Shown: positions 35,675 to 44,680, counted from the first letter of the stretch. The stretch: 64,000 nt of DNA from Paenibacillus sp. FSL H8-0548 (GCF_038630985.1 NZ_CP152049.1:6158501-6222500), one strand, 5' to 3'. The notes: generated by a model not told the origin, from the letters alone. Numbers and translations are program-made.

Positions 35675-36652
35675 TTATTGCTGCGGCTTTGTGTCGAGCG
35701 GCTTCAGTCTCGCTTCAATTTGCGCACGCTTCGGCTCTAGAAATGGGGGAAGCGCAAGCGATTCTCCAAGATGGTTAATATCCTCATCCGTGTCAAAGCC
35801 CGGGCCATCCGTTGCAAGCTCAAACAAAATACCATTAGGCTCGCGGAAATACAAGGATCGGAAATAGAAGCGATCTACGAAGCCTGAGCTTGGTATGCGG
35901 ACTCCGCGAATATGCTCGATCCACTTGCGCAGCTCATCATCGTCCTCAACGCGGAACGCGACATGATGAACGCCGCCATAGCCCTGCTGCTCGCGCGGAA
36001 GATCATGCCGCTGCTCGATATGAACCTCGGCACCGCTGCCGCCTTCACCCGTTTCAAACACGACAATATCCGGTTGGCCTGCTAAGGTCGATACGTATTT
36101 CCCTTTTTCACGGAAGCCCATCACCTGAGTCAGAACCATAATGGTCGGCTCTGGGTTTTTGACTGTGAGCTGGACAGGGCCTAGTCCTAGAATGCCGTAC
36201 TGAACTGGCACCGTGCTTTTATCCCAAGGAATACCTCCTTTGACACCATGATTATGCTCGTCGGATACGAGCACGAGACGCTGTCCCTCAAAATCTCTAA
36301 AAGCAATTGAGCTGCGGCCAGCGCGCTCCACGATTTCATCATGATCGACATTATTTTGCGCAAAACGCTCCTTCCAGTAACGAATGGCTTCATCATTCCC
36401 TACTCGCAGAGATAATGCGGAAATACTGCTCGTACCTGCACGATTTTTGGCGGCCATCGGAAATTCGAAGAAGGTAAGCTCCGTCCCCGGATTCCCTTTC
36501 TCATCGCCATAAAACAAATGATACACGGATGTCTCATCTTGATTTACCGTTTTCTTCACAAGCCGCAAGCCTAATAGCTCCGTATAAAATTCAAAATTTC
36601 CGGATGCGCTGCTTGTAACTGCGGAAACGTGGTGAATGCCTTTAAGCTCCAT
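35675..36652 (-). CDS. VOC-family ring-cleaving dioxygenase (MhqA/MhqO-like)
   Basis: A 325-residue protein with two vicinal-oxygen-chelate modules (~5-140 and ~155-290). Metal ligands are expected at His8 (GIHHVSAV), in VHHVAFRVE and at the Glu of GILFELATDGPG. Family members open hydroquinone- or catechol-type rings and protect against quinone stress. A MarR regulator gene lies just upstream on the same strand, matching the MhqR-controlled dioxygenases of B. subtilis. The substrate is inferred from the family. Confidence 0.88.
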   Translation of the reverse strand: MELKGIHHVSAVTSSASGNFEFYTELLGLRLVKKTVNQDETSVYHLFYGDEKGNPGTELTFFEFPMAAKNRAGTSSISALSLRVGNDEAIRYWKERFAQNNVDHDEIVERAGRSSIAFRDFEGQRLVLVSDEHNHGVKGGIPWDKSTVPVQYGILGLGPVQLTVKNPEPTIMVLTQVMGFREKGKYVSTLAGQPDIVVFETGEGGSGAEVHIEQRHDLPREQQGYGGVHHVAFRVEDDDELRKWIEHIRGVRIPSSGFVDRFYFRSLYFREPNGILFELATDGPGFDTDEDINHLGESLALPPFLEPKRAQIEARLKPLDTKPQQ

Positions 36653-36712
36653 ATAAAAAACCTCCCATAAAGTCTAAATGGAAACATATAATATTGACCG
36701 CCGTCCTATAGC

Positions 36713-37156
36713 TCAGCTTTGAATTTTTCTCAGCAGCTCAAGCAGCTGCTTCTTCTCCGCTTGATTTAGGACGTTATACTGCGACGCCTGATGCTGCTCC
36801 TGAAGAGGAACGGCAGCATCAAACAGTTCTTTTCCTTTTTCCGTTAAGGAAACGTATTTTATTTTCCAATCCTGCTCTCGCTTTACGAAGCCCAAATTCT
36901 CCAGCTTGCCAAGCAGCTGTGTAATATTTCCCTTGGTAACAAACAGCTTGTCAGCGAGCTGCTGCTGCGTCAACCGTTTATGTGCACCGACTTGAGCGAG
37001 GATGTCGAATTGTGCTGCCGATAGATCCCACTTTTTCAGATGCTGATGAGTCTCGCGCGAGCTTCGATTGTAAACTCGCGATAAACGAAACCAAATCATT
37101 AAGCCTAATCTTTTATCTCGCTTAGACAACAAATCATCTTTATCCTTTCGCTCCAT
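36713..37156 (-). CDS. MarR-family regulator, probably quinone-responsive (MhqR-like)
   Basis: A 147-residue winged-helix repressor with the MarR layout: DLSAAQFDILAQVGAHKRLT, the recognition region QQLADKLFVTKGNITQLLGKL, and the wing LGFVKREQDWKIKYVSLTEKG. ATG 37156 (GGGGTGATC upstream) gives the usual size; the frame runs on to 37216. It lies 60 bases ahead of the dioxygenase gene and is probably cotranscribed with it. A palindrome overlapping its own promoter suggests autorepression. Confidence 0.87.
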   Translation of the reverse strand: MERKDKDDLLSKRDKRLGLMIWFRLSRVYNRSSRETHQHLKKWDLSAAQFDILAQVGAHKRLTQQQLADKLFVTKGNITQLLGKLENLGFVKREQDWKIKYVSLTEKGKELFDAAVPLQEQHQASQYNVLNQAEKKQLLELLRKIQS

Positions 37157-37185
37157 CTGATCACCCCATGGTCTCGTTATATTTG

Positions 37186-37216
37186 TCAGTTTAGTTATAA
37201 ACTGATAAAATGTCAA
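37186..37216 (-). promoter_or_regulatory. Promoter and MarR operator of the marR-dioxygenase pair
   Basis: Minus-strand -35 TTGACA (37211-37216) and -10 TAAACT (37188-37193) are 17 bases apart. A perfect 7-bp inverted repeat, TCAGTTT-N6-AAACTGA (37186-37205), covers the -10 and spacer. Confidence 0.65.
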
Positions 37217-37307
37217 CTAACGTAGCTTAATCCCCTACCCGAGACTAGGGCGACCCATTTCATAATATGTTAAGATAAGCGGATATAAAGCATAAGGAGA
37301 TTTACGA

Positions 37308-37943
37308 ATGATTGAACGGAATCATCTTTCTCAGCGGCCCCTTCCCATAGGTCAGACATCTTACGAGCTGGCAGCACGGGGTAGACGCAGACGCAACAGA
37401 CTGCTGCTGTTCGTTATTTTAGCTATAACTGCTGTGTTGTTGTGGAAAAGCATTTTCACCTTGGAACCCTATTCACCTAATCATAATATCAATCCCGCTC
37501 CCCCTGTAACTGAGCTGCATCCAGCCGTCTTTGCGAAGCAGAACGAGCTGATTGCAGCAGCAAGCCAGGCTGGCATTACGATTCTAATTACAGATGGCTT
37601 TCGCTCCAGCGAGGAGCAAGATGCCATCTATGCTAAGGGAAGGACAGCCGAGGGCCAGGTCGTTACTCAAGTGCAAGGCGGCCACTCGTATCATAATTAT
37701 GGGCTCGCCATCGATTTTGCGCTGCGCACGAAGAAGAATGAAGTGGTATGGGATATGAAGTATGACGGCAATAAAAACGGAAAGTCAGATTGGATGGAGG
37801 TCGTCACGATTGCCAAAGAGCTAGGCTTCTCTTGGGGTGGCGATTGGAAAAACTTCCCTGACTATCCGCATCTGCAAATGGACTTCGGTTATTCCATCCG
37901 TCAGTTGCGCAATGGTCAGCGTCCGCCAGTTGATGTGGAATAG
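37308..37943 (+). CDS. M15-family peptidoglycan peptidase (CwlK/VanY-like)
   Basis: A 211-residue protein with one N-terminal membrane anchor (~32-46, LLLFVILAITAVLLW) and an extracellular M15 zinc peptidase domain (~70-205). Zinc and catalytic residues lie in GGHSYHNYGLAIDFAL (His, Asp) and DYPHLQM (His), with TDGFRSSEEQD earlier. CwlK-like enzymes cut L-alanyl-D-glutamate in cell-wall peptides; VanY-like ones remove terminal D-Ala. The sequence favours the CwlK type (SYHNYGLAID), but this is not certain. The start has AAGGAG upstream. Confidence 0.88.
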   Translation: MIERNHLSQRPLPIGQTSYELAARGRRRRNRLLLFVILAITAVLLWKSIFTLEPYSPNHNINPAPPVTELHPAVFAKQNELIAAASQAGITILITDGFRSSEEQDAIYAKGRTAEGQVVTQVQGGHSYHNYGLAIDFALRTKKNEVVWDMKYDGNKNGKSDWMEVVTIAKELGFSWGGDWKNFPDYPHLQMDFGYSIRQLRNGQRPPVDVE

Positions 37944-37966
37944 AGGCAGACTGTTCCTTGCAACGC

Positions 37967-38064
37967 AAGGTGAAACGGCTGTCGCCATCCTCATGGCGGT
38001 GGCGCGTTTCATTCCGGAGAAATATAGAGAAAGTATGGTAAAATGATATACTTTCCTATATTTC
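37967..38064. repeat. Single copy of the ~100-bp palindromic repeat
   Basis: AAGGTGAAACGGCTGTCGCC...GGCGGTGGCGCGTTTCATTCC then GAAATATAG and TATACTTTCCTATATTTC. It lies 24 bases after the M15 peptidase stop and directly before a strong hairpin. Confidence 0.85.
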
Positions 38065-38116
38065 AAAAAAGGCCTTAGCAAAAGTAGATAAACCTACTTT
38101 TGCTAAGGCCTTTTTT
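38065..38116. terminator. Perfect 23-bp stem, bidirectional terminator
   Basis: Arms 38065-38087 and 38094-38116 pair without mismatch (GGCCTTAGCAAAAGTAG core) around a six-base loop, with A6/T6 ends. Confidence 0.9.
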
Positions 38117-38376
38117 GATCTATTCCTCGCCAGAGCGACGACGGCATGCCCATTTGATGGAAATATACGGAATTAGATCTACTTTTTAGACCTAATCCCG
38201 CTTTATGGGCTCATTCGACTAAAATAGATCTATAATTTAGATCTATTCCTCGCCAGAGCGGCGACGGCATACCCATTTGATGGAGATCTGCGGAATTAGA
38301 TCTACTTTTTAGACCTAATCCCGCTTTATGGGCTCATTCGACTAAAATAGATCTATAATTTAGATCTATTCCTCTC
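38117..38376. repeat. 123-bp tandem repeat, two copies plus a partial third
   Basis: Units start at 38117, 38240 and 38363 (period exactly 123), differing at only a few bases. Each contains AGATCTA motifs and a hairpin CGGAATTAG...CTAATCCCG around CTTTTTAG. It fills the gap between the terminator and the LLM oxidoreductase gene. No open frame. Confidence 0.9.
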
Positions 38377-38399
38377 CTCAGCACCGCTAGCGCTACAAA

Positions 38400-39416
38400 T
38401 TATAGCCCAGCTATAATCTCATACGAGCGCAAGCGTGCCTTGTGGTCAAAGATATGAGCAGCGATCATGATTTCATCCGCTTTTGTCGCTTCAATATATT
38501 GCTTAAGCTTGCTGCGCACCGTATCTGGTCCCCCAACGATCGTCGAACCGAGCTGCTGCTGCAATGCGATTTTCTCCTGAGCGGTCCAGATGCTGTCCAT
38601 ATCGTGAACAGGAGCAGGAAGCGGACCGCGCTTATTGCGAATAAACGATAGGAATAGCTGCTGATTAGACGTTGCTAGGTACGCGGCTTCCTCATCCGTA
38701 TCTGCTGCGACAACATTAACGGCAACCATTCCTTTCGGCTGGTCAAGAACAGCCGATGGCTTGAAGCTGCTGCGATAAAGATTCATGGCCGGTACAGTAA
38801 ACGTAGGCGAGAAGTGTCCTGCAAATGCAAAAGGCAAGCCCAGCTCCGCAGCCAGCAACGCGCTAAAATCACTTGAGCCCAGCAGCCAAATCGGAATATC
38901 CAAGCCTTCACCAGGAATCGCGCGAACAGGCATGCCTACTTGTGCGCTCGACGGATCTAAAAACGCACGCAGCTCCGCAAGCTGTTCCGGAAAGTCTTGA
39001 CCGTTGCTTCTTCTGTTTCCCCTAAGCGCAGCTGCCGTAAGACCGTCTGTTCCAGGCGCTCGTCCGAGGCCAAGGTCAATACGACCAGGAAATAACGTTT
39101 CTAGTGTGCCGAACTGCTCCGCAATCACTAGCGCCGCGTGGTTAGGGAGCATAATGCCTCCTGAGCCTACTCGAATCGTCGACGTGCCTGCTGCTACATG
39201 GCCGATAACGATGGACGTAGCCGAGCTTGCAATGCTGGGTGCATTATGATGCTCCGCCAGCCAGTAACGATTGTAGCCCCATCGTTCTACGTGCTGTGCC
39301 AAATCCAACGTATTGCTGAGTGATTCTGCAACTGAGCCACCTTCTACAATTGGAGATACATCTAGGACCGATAGCGGAATATTGAACGTGGATTGATTGA
39401 TTGTATTTTCTAACAT
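38400..39416 (-). CDS. LLM-class flavin-dependent oxidoreductase
   Basis: A 338-residue luciferase-like monooxygenase TIM barrel. Typical blocks are [46 protein letters not shown] and [13 protein letters not shown]. It probably uses reduced FMN to oxidise a small organic substrate, not specified by the sequence. ATG 39416 follows AAAGGGTG; a GTG at 39425 is possible but overlaps that site. A motif shared with the promoter of the neighbouring Rrf2-type regulator lies 60 bases upstream. Confidence 0.9.
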   Translation of the reverse strand: MLENTINQSTFNIPLSVLDVSPIVEGGSVAESLSNTLDLAQHVERWGYNRYWLAEHHNAPSIASSATSIVIGHVAAGTSTIRVGSGGIMLPNHAALVIAEQFGTLETLFPGRIDLGLGRAPGTDGLTAAALRGNRRSNGQDFPEQLAELRAFLDPSSAQVGMPVRAIPGEGLDIPIWLLGSSDFSALLAAELGLPFAFAGHFSPTFTVPAMNLYRSSFKPSAVLDQPKGMVAVNVVAADTDEEAAYLATSNQQLFLSFIRNKRGPLPAPVHDMDSIWTAQEKIALQQQLGSTIVGGPDTVRSKLKQYIEATKADEIMIAAHIFDHKARLRSYEIIAGL

Positions 39417-39475
39417 CAGCTTCACCCTTTGCTTCTAATTAAATGTCGCAGCACTACTGCAGCAAATCCTCATAA

Positions 39476-39498
39476 ACTGTATGAAAATTAAATACATA
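39476..39498. promoter_or_regulatory. Candidate Rrf2 operator upstream of the LLM gene
   Basis: ACTGTA-N11-TACATA, matching the ACTGTA-N11-TACAGT site at the promoter of the Rrf2-type gene at the same spacing. Confidence 0.5.
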
Positions 39499-39620
39499 TT
39501 GAACGCAAAATAATCCGCACCAGGCTTACAAGAGGCACAGCCAGCGGTAAAATACGAGTAACCTGTCTATTACCGCTATCCGTATCGACAGCTCCAGCCA
39601 TCGCCTTGTACTCTTATATG

Positions 39621-40064
39621 CTATACTTGAAGCGGATTTTGCTGCTGTTGGCATTTTCTTATTCTATCCAGAACCGTTTGAAGCGTGTTTTGCTCCAAAT
39701 AAGCCTCATAATGCTGCTCGGCCTCAAAAAAGAAATGATCCATGACCGCTTGAATATTAGCAGATACGAGACAATCCTCCTCCGGATTACCCGAGCACCA
39801 ATGCGGCTTCAGCGTCCCGCCGGAAAGCGCGCGGTATATTTGAGCCAGCGTAACCTCATTCGGTACGCAGTTCAGTATATAGCCTCCGCCAATACCTTCC
39901 TTCGTCTTCACAAAGCCATGCTTGCGCAGTGTACTCATAATTTTGCGAATGCGAGTTGGATTCGTTGCCACATTGCGAGCGATCCTCTCGCTGCTTGCCA
40001 TATGGTCAGGTAAATAGGCTAACAGCGCTAAGCTGTGAACCGCTACCGTAAACTCACTGTTCAT
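39621..40064 (-). CDS. Rrf2-family transcriptional regulator
   Basis: A 147-residue winged-helix regulator. N-terminal NSEFTVAVHSLALLAYLPD, recognition region SERIARNVATNPTRIRKIMS and wing GFVKTKEGIGGGYIL are diagnostic. Two cysteines spaced eight apart (HWCSGNPEEDCLV) may sense redox state or bind metal; the third Cys of iron-sulfur Rrf2 proteins is not obvious in this loop. ATG 40064 has GAGGGAG upstream. It probably controls itself and the LLM flavoenzyme. Confidence 0.9.
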   Translation of the reverse strand: MNSEFTVAVHSLALLAYLPDHMASSERIARNVATNPTRIRKIMSTLRKHGFVKTKEGIGGGYILNCVPNEVTLAQIYRALSGGTLKPHWCSGNPEEDCLVSANIQAVMDHFFFEAEQHYEAYLEQNTLQTVLDRIRKCQQQQNPLQV

Positions 40065-40090
40065 TTTCACAACTCCCTCTCAAGAAGGAT

Positions 40091-40125
40091 ACTGTAATCT
40101 TATTTCATACAGTTGATAAAGTCAA
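40091..40125 (-). promoter_or_regulatory. Promoter and operator of the Rrf2-type gene
   Basis: Minus-strand TTGACT and TAAGAT are 17 bases apart. The palindrome ACTGTA-N11-TACAGT (40091-40113) overlaps the spacer and -10. Confidence 0.6.
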
Positions 40126-40149
40126 ACCTTCCCCGCCAAGCATAGCACA

Positions 40150-40180
40150 AAAGAGAAAGCCGTGGTACAGGCTCTCTCTT
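40150..40180 (-). terminator. Terminator downstream of the aldo/keto reductase gene
   Basis: AAGAGA-GAGCC pairs with GGCT-TCTCTT, followed by a short T-run on the minus strand, about 127 bases after the reductase stop. Confidence 0.6.
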
Positions 40181-40306
40181 CGCAGCTTATAGATATAACA
40201 ATGGATGTGCCTATTGTGTCACCCGAAAACGCGACCTAACTGGATCATAACGCAGAAAGTTCATTCTGTGAATCATTTCTTTTTATTTCATTTTTCCATA
40301 TAAATC

Positions 40307-41215
40307 TTATCGATGCTGCTCATAAAGACTGCTTTTACTTATACGCTGAATCGCCTCTAATTCTGCAGTCGATAACGGAGCCGCCTCATTCGCCGAAATA
40401 TTGTGCAGCAGCTGTTCTATTGTGCTAGCCCCAGGAATGACCGTTGCTACCGCAGGATGGGCCAATGCATATTTCATTGCGGTGTGTGCGAGATCACGAG
40501 CGCTTTCTCCGACTTCCTGCAAGGACGTATGTAAGGCAGTAAGCTCCTGCGCGCTGTAATCCAAATACCCTTTTTCCATTTTCACAGTGCCAGCCTTCGT
40601 TAAAATTCCTTTTGCTACCGGGCCCCGAGCAATCATGCCAATGCCGTTGTCTGCCAGCAAGGGCAGCACCTGTTCCTCAGCTCTTCGGTCTAAAATGCTG
40701 TACTGGCTCATCACGCTTACGATATTCGACCGCTCTGCGTACTCTCGGATGACATTCGGACGTATAGAAGAAATGCCATAATAGCGAATAAACCCTTCCT
40801 GCTTCAGCTCCTCGAATGCTTCGATGGTTTCCTCGATCGGATCTTCCAGCGTACCCCCATGGAGCTGATATAAGTCAATATAGTCCGTTTGAAGCCTTCT
40901 TAGGCTATCCTTTACCGCTGCCTTAATATAGGCCTTCGACGGGTCCCATGACCAGCCTTCCTTGCCAGGCTCCCATCGATTGCCTACCTTAGTCGCAATA
41001 ATGATTTCCGACCGTCGTCCCCGAACCGCCTCGCCTACAATCTCCTCATTAAGTCCTTCATGGTACAGGTCAGCTGTATCCAAAAAATTAATGCCGCCGT
41101 CAATCGCTGCATGCACAAGTGAGACAGCCTTTTCCTTATCGGTACCAAGCGACATGCAGCCTAGGCCGATTTCACTAACGTAAAGCTCCGATTGTCCGAG
41201 ACGATTTTGCTTCAT
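40307..41215 (-). CDS. Aldo/keto reductase
   Basis: A 302-residue NADPH-dependent reductase with a complete catalytic tetrad: Asp46 and Tyr51 (FLDTADLYHEG), Lys76 (IIATKVGN) and His119 (IDLYQLHGG). The C-terminal cofactor-binding loop VIPGASTIEQL is present. It belongs to the bacterial YqkF/YhdN-like group acting on small carbonyls; the substrate is unknown. It lies 18 bases after the FusB-like gene on the same strand, so they may be cotranscribed. Confidence 0.92.
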   Translation of the reverse strand: MKQNRLGQSELYVSEIGLGCMSLGTDKEKAVSLVHAAIDGGINFLDTADLYHEGLNEEIVGEAVRGRRSEIIIATKVGNRWEPGKEGWSWDPSKAYIKAAVKDSLRRLQTDYIDLYQLHGGTLEDPIEETIEAFEELKQEGFIRYYGISSIRPNVIREYAERSNIVSVMSQYSILDRRAEEQVLPLLADNGIGMIARGPVAKGILTKAGTVKMEKGYLDYSAQELTALHTSLQEVGESARDLAHTAMKYALAHPAVATVIPGASTIEQLLHNISANEAAPLSTAELEAIQRISKSSLYEQHR

Positions 41216-41233
41216 GCTTGAACACTCCTTTTT

Positions 41234-41884
41234 TTAAGAACAAATAATTTCTTCGAAAAATTTCTCTAAATAAGTAATATCCGTAATCCGCGTATTGCAT
41301 AGCATACTATCGGTGCACATATAGTTGCCTACCGCTTTATAATAATCGGGAGAATTATGCAGCTTTGCTTTCGAGATCGCTGTTACGAGTGCTACCTCGC
41401 CGTAGCCGTTGCATAGCGAGCAAATATTTTTTTTGCCCGCAATAGTAAAACGCGCCTCAATTCCTGCAACCTTGCCTTGGTAATCATAGACCATATACAG
41501 CTTATTAGAGCCCGCATCAATCCAGCCCAAATAGGTTAAGGAAACGAAGGATAAAGCAGATAAATCAGGAACCTTAAGCTTCTTTACTTTCGGGAAAAGC
41601 TTCTTGATCGCTCCTTCCGTCACGCCAGAGAGCGGCAGCAAATACGGCTGCAGCGCATTAAGCGCATGGTCATATTCGATTTTGCTCTTATGCTCGAATA
41701 GAGGCTTGAATAGCTGCTCCTGCTCAGCTGTTTTCTCTTTAAACAGCTCTTCCACCAGGCCCTCTGCTGAGTATTTAGCCGCTTCAATGACCTTTTTGTC
41801 CGCGACAGTATTGTAGGTTCGCTGCAATGTATCGACGCTGCGCTTAATGGCATTGAATTGGTGATTATGAATAAATGGTTTCAT
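41234..41884 (-). CDS. FusB/FusC-family EF-G-binding protein
   Basis: A 216-residue two-domain protein. The N-terminal half is a helical bundle (to ~85). The C-terminal half carries the FusB zinc-finger region: CSLCNGYGEVALVTAISK, then YYKAVGNYMCTDSMLCN, giving four Cys ligands. FusB proteins bind elongation factor G and free it from ribosomes stalled by fusidic acid. Chromosomal homologues in soil bacteria may give intrinsic resistance or act in general ribosome rescue. The start has AGAGGTG and AAAGGGA upstream. Confidence 0.88.
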   Translation of the reverse strand: MKPFIHNHQFNAIKRSVDTLQRTYNTVADKKVIEAAKYSAEGLVEELFKEKTAEQEQLFKPLFEHKSKIEYDHALNALQPYLLPLSGVTEGAIKKLFPKVKKLKVPDLSALSFVSLTYLGWIDAGSNKLYMVYDYQGKVAGIEARFTIAGKKNICSLCNGYGEVALVTAISKAKLHNSPDYYKAVGNYMCTDSMLCNTRITDITYLEKFFEEIICS

Positions 41885-41936
41885 TGTCCCTTTGCACCTC
41901 TTCTTTTCGACTATTTAAATAGATCGTCTATATCGC

Positions 41937-42623
41937 TTATCTGCTTATTTGATCCAATATTTGATGAAGTAATTTAATTGAAACCTCACTTTGTCCAAAA
42001 AGACTGCGTATCTGCTCCTCCGACTGAATATACGGCGCGTCGATTAGTTCGCTGGACCAATGATCAAACATCGCCTCCATGCATGCCGGCGTCGTTTCCA
42101 AATGGAATTGCAGCCCGAGCACATGCTCTCGGTAAGCAAAAGCCTGTACCCTGCACGCCTCTGAATAGGCCAGCAGCCGCGTCTCCTCTGGCAGATCAAA
42201 GGTGTCGCCATGCCACTGAAATGAAACGAGCGGCTCCGGCAAGTCAACCAACCATGCGTGCTGCTCCGGTGTGCGATTGATCGTATGCCAGCCAATTTCC
42301 TTATAGCTATTCCGGTATACCGGACTGCCTAGCAATTCAGCGATCATTTGAGCGCCGAAGCAAATGCCGAGCACTTTTTTGCCACGGTTCATTGCTTCTG
42401 CTACGAATTGCTTCTCGTGTATTAGCCAAGGATAACGATCTTCCTCGTAGACACTCATCGGCCCCCCGCAAATTATAAGCAAATCTAAGTTATCCAGCCA
42501 ATCAAGGCTGATCTCAACGGAAGGGTCTCGCAAGACGAAGTGATGTCCACCCGCACTAGCCCATGAACGAAAAGCAAAGTCATCATCAAAGGAAAAGTGT
42601 CGAAAAGCTAATATATTCATCAT
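41937..42623 (-). CDS. Class I glutamine amidotransferase-like protein
   Basis: A 228-residue single-domain amidotransferase of the GMP-synthase-like (YfeJ/GuaA-type) group. Nucleophile Cys lies in VLGICFGAQMIAELLG, the catalytic His in LGLQFHLETTP, and the oxyanion strand in LIICGGPMSVYEED. Domains of this kind hydrolyse glutamine or gamma-glutamyl compounds; stand-alone forms are often of unknown substrate. ATG 42623 (GGAG upstream) is preferred over 42701. Confidence 0.85.
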   Translation of the reverse strand: MMNILAFRHFSFDDDFAFRSWASAGGHHFVLRDPSVEISLDWLDNLDLLIICGGPMSVYEEDRYPWLIHEKQFVAEAMNRGKKVLGICFGAQMIAELLGSPVYRNSYKEIGWHTINRTPEQHAWLVDLPEPLVSFQWHGDTFDLPEETRLLAYSEACRVQAFAYREHVLGLQFHLETTPACMEAMFDHWSSELIDAPYIQSEEQIRSLFGQSEVSIKLLHQILDQISR

Positions 42624-42740
42624 TTCATTCAACTCCAATTCACGCAAGCTGCGGTTATTGAAGCTAATTATAATCCCATTATTCGATATTCGTAATATCA
42701 CTTTCCTGAATAGTGGGATAATTACTAATAAATTCGTTTG

Positions 42741-43508
42741 CTATTTCAGCTTATATCGGTAGCCCAGCTCGTTCGAGATCATATCGGCATATTTTTTTAC
42801 GAGTAAACTATATTTTTCAATAGCAGCTTCCGTTAACCGAAGAGTTGGGCCAGCAACGTTCAAGGAGCCTATGACCATGTTCTCGTATGAAAAAATCGGA
42901 GCGCCGATGCCGGTCGTCCCCTCTGTTGCCTCGCCCGAGGTCACTGCATAGCCCTGCTTATGGATCGCAACAATCTCACCCTCGATATATTCCCGTGTCA
43001 GGGGCTTTAAAGAGGGCAAGGCCTCCCAGTCAGTCTCATCCATAATAGCCTCCTGTGTTTTTCTAGGCAAATAAGCGAGAATAACCCGGTTTGAAGCACC
43101 TATACACAAGGGCAGCTTGAGGCCGATCGGTTCCGATATTTTTAAAATTTGCGGAGAATCTACCGAATCGATATAAACGCCCTCTGCATTTTCGCGAGTT
43201 GCTAAATAGACCGTTTCCTTCGTTTTTTGCGATAGCTCCTCCATAAAGGGTCTGGCGATCGTGCGGAGCATCAGGCTGTCCCACATGAGAAAACCATATT
43301 TCATAATGGACAAGCCTAGCTTGTACTTCTTAGTCTTGGCATTCTGAGCGACGAAGCCATGCTCCATTAAGGAAGCTAATATCCGATGCACGCTTTGTAC
43401 CGGCATATTCAGCTCTCGGCTCATCTCCGTAACACTAAGCTCCTTCTCCGTTCCTTGCGGAAGGAGAAGATCAAGCAAATGAATCGCCTTCGTTATGACG
43501 CCAGACAT
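42741..43508 (-). CDS. IclR-family transcriptional regulator
   Basis: A 255-residue regulator with an N-terminal winged helix (ITKAIHLLDLLLPQGTEKEL, VTEMSRELNMPVQSVHRILAS) and a C-terminal GAF-like effector domain (YLATRENAEGVYIDSV, GTTGIGAPIF, SLNVAGPTLR). IclR proteins control catabolic genes in response to small acids. No catabolic operon is adjacent; the divergent neighbour is a phosphodiesterase-fold gene starting about 110 bases away, which could be its target. Confidence 0.92.
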   Translation of the reverse strand: MSGVITKAIHLLDLLLPQGTEKELSVTEMSRELNMPVQSVHRILASLMEHGFVAQNAKTKKYKLGLSIMKYGFLMWDSLMLRTIARPFMEELSQKTKETVYLATRENAEGVYIDSVDSPQILKISEPIGLKLPLCIGASNRVILAYLPRKTQEAIMDETDWEALPSLKPLTREYIEGEIVAIHKQGYAVTSGEATEGTTGIGAPIFSYENMVIGSLNVAGPTLRLTEAAIEKYSLLVKKYADMISNELGYRYKLK

Positions 43509-43617
43509 TGCCGCTCACCTCCAAAAAAAACTTATATTTCATCCCATACAATAGTTCATTCCCGAATCCTTTCGTGTATTCTTAACATAGATAAGCAATA
43601 GTGAAAGGAGTGAAGCA

Positions 43618-44679
43618 ATGGGAAAAAAGTTATTCAAAAGATTATGTGTGCTTCTATTAGCAATCGTTCTAATTATTGTAAGCTTCTTATTGTATCTTAC
43701 TTTATCTGATTACAAACCAAAAGAAGTTACCGAGCTAACGACCTTAAACGCTGCCGAAAATATTTTAGAGCAAGGCACGCCATTTTCAATAACAACCTTC
43801 AATATTGGTTATGCTGGATTAGACAGCAGGCAGGACTTTTTCATGGATGGCGGGAAGCGCTCACGCTCCAGCAGCAAGGAACAAACCGAAGCAAATCTCG
43901 CTGCTATTTCAACATTTATGAGCAATGCTCATTCAAGCTTTTATTTGCTTCAAGAGGTCGATGCAAGATCTTCACGAAGCTATCGTATTGATCAAGCAGA
44001 CTATTTATCCAAGGCTTCGGCAGACTACAGCTCTACTTTTGCCTACAATTACAAAGTACCTTGGGTACCCGTTCCCGTATTTTCTCCTATGGGCTCGGTT
44101 CAGAGCGGATTGCTCACTCTCGCTTCCTTCAAAAGCACAAGCAGCCAGCGTTACGATCTTCCAGGCAAAGAAAGCTGGCCTCGGCAGCAGCTCGATTTGG
44201 ATCGTGCCTTTGTGGAAAGCAGATTTCCCGTCAGCAATGGAAAAGAGCTCATCCTCATCAATCTGCATCTATCAGCGTTTGACAAGGGCGGGGAAATCCG
44301 AAAGCAGCAATTAGACTATTTATCCGCTCATCTGGAGAAAGAAAATGATCAAGGCAATTATATTATCGTAGGCGGTGACTGGAACCATGCCTTGCCCGGT
44401 ACTGATCCGGCTCGCTTCGTAACGACGCAAGGGTGGCCCGAATGGCTGCAAAAGTTTCCTGAGGATTTTAAACCGAACGGCTTCAATTGGATCATTGACG
44501 AGAGCATCCCTACCGTTCGGACACTCGATATTCCCTATACGGAAGGCGTGAATTTCAAAGCAGTTATTGACGGCTTCTTCATTTCTTCAAATGTTGCTAT
44601 GACCAGCATCAAGGGGACCGACTTAAACTTCGAGTTTAGCGACCATAACCCCGTAACGGCAGAGTTTGTTCTGCAATAA
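43618..44679 (+). CDS. Membrane-anchored endonuclease/exonuclease/phosphatase-family protein
   Basis: A 353-residue protein with a signal anchor (~8-28, LCVLLLAIVLIIVSFLLYL) and an EEP catalytic domain outside the cell. Motifs: SITTFNIGYAGL, LLQEVDARSS (metal Glu), INLHLSAFDKGG (His), VGGDWNHALPG (Asp, Asn) and FSDHNPVTAEF (Asp-His). The EEP fold cuts phosphodiesters in nucleic acids or phospholipids; an extracellular form could act as a nuclease or sphingomyelinase-like enzyme. Start with AAAGGAGTG upstream. Confidence 0.88.
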   Translation: MGKKLFKRLCVLLLAIVLIIVSFLLYLTLSDYKPKEVTELTTLNAAENILEQGTPFSITTFNIGYAGLDSRQDFFMDGGKRSRSSSKEQTEANLAAISTFMSNAHSSFYLLQEVDARSSRSYRIDQADYLSKASADYSSTFAYNYKVPWVPVPVFSPMGSVQSGLLTLASFKSTSSQRYDLPGKESWPRQQLDLDRAFVESRFPVSNGKELILINLHLSAFDKGGEIRKQQLDYLSAHLEKENDQGNYIIVGGDWNHALPGTDPARFVTTQGWPEWLQKFPEDFKPNGFNWIIDESIPTVRTLDIPYTEGVNFKAVIDGFFISSNVAMTSIKGTDLNFEFSDHNPVTAEFVLQ

Positions 44680-44680
44680 A

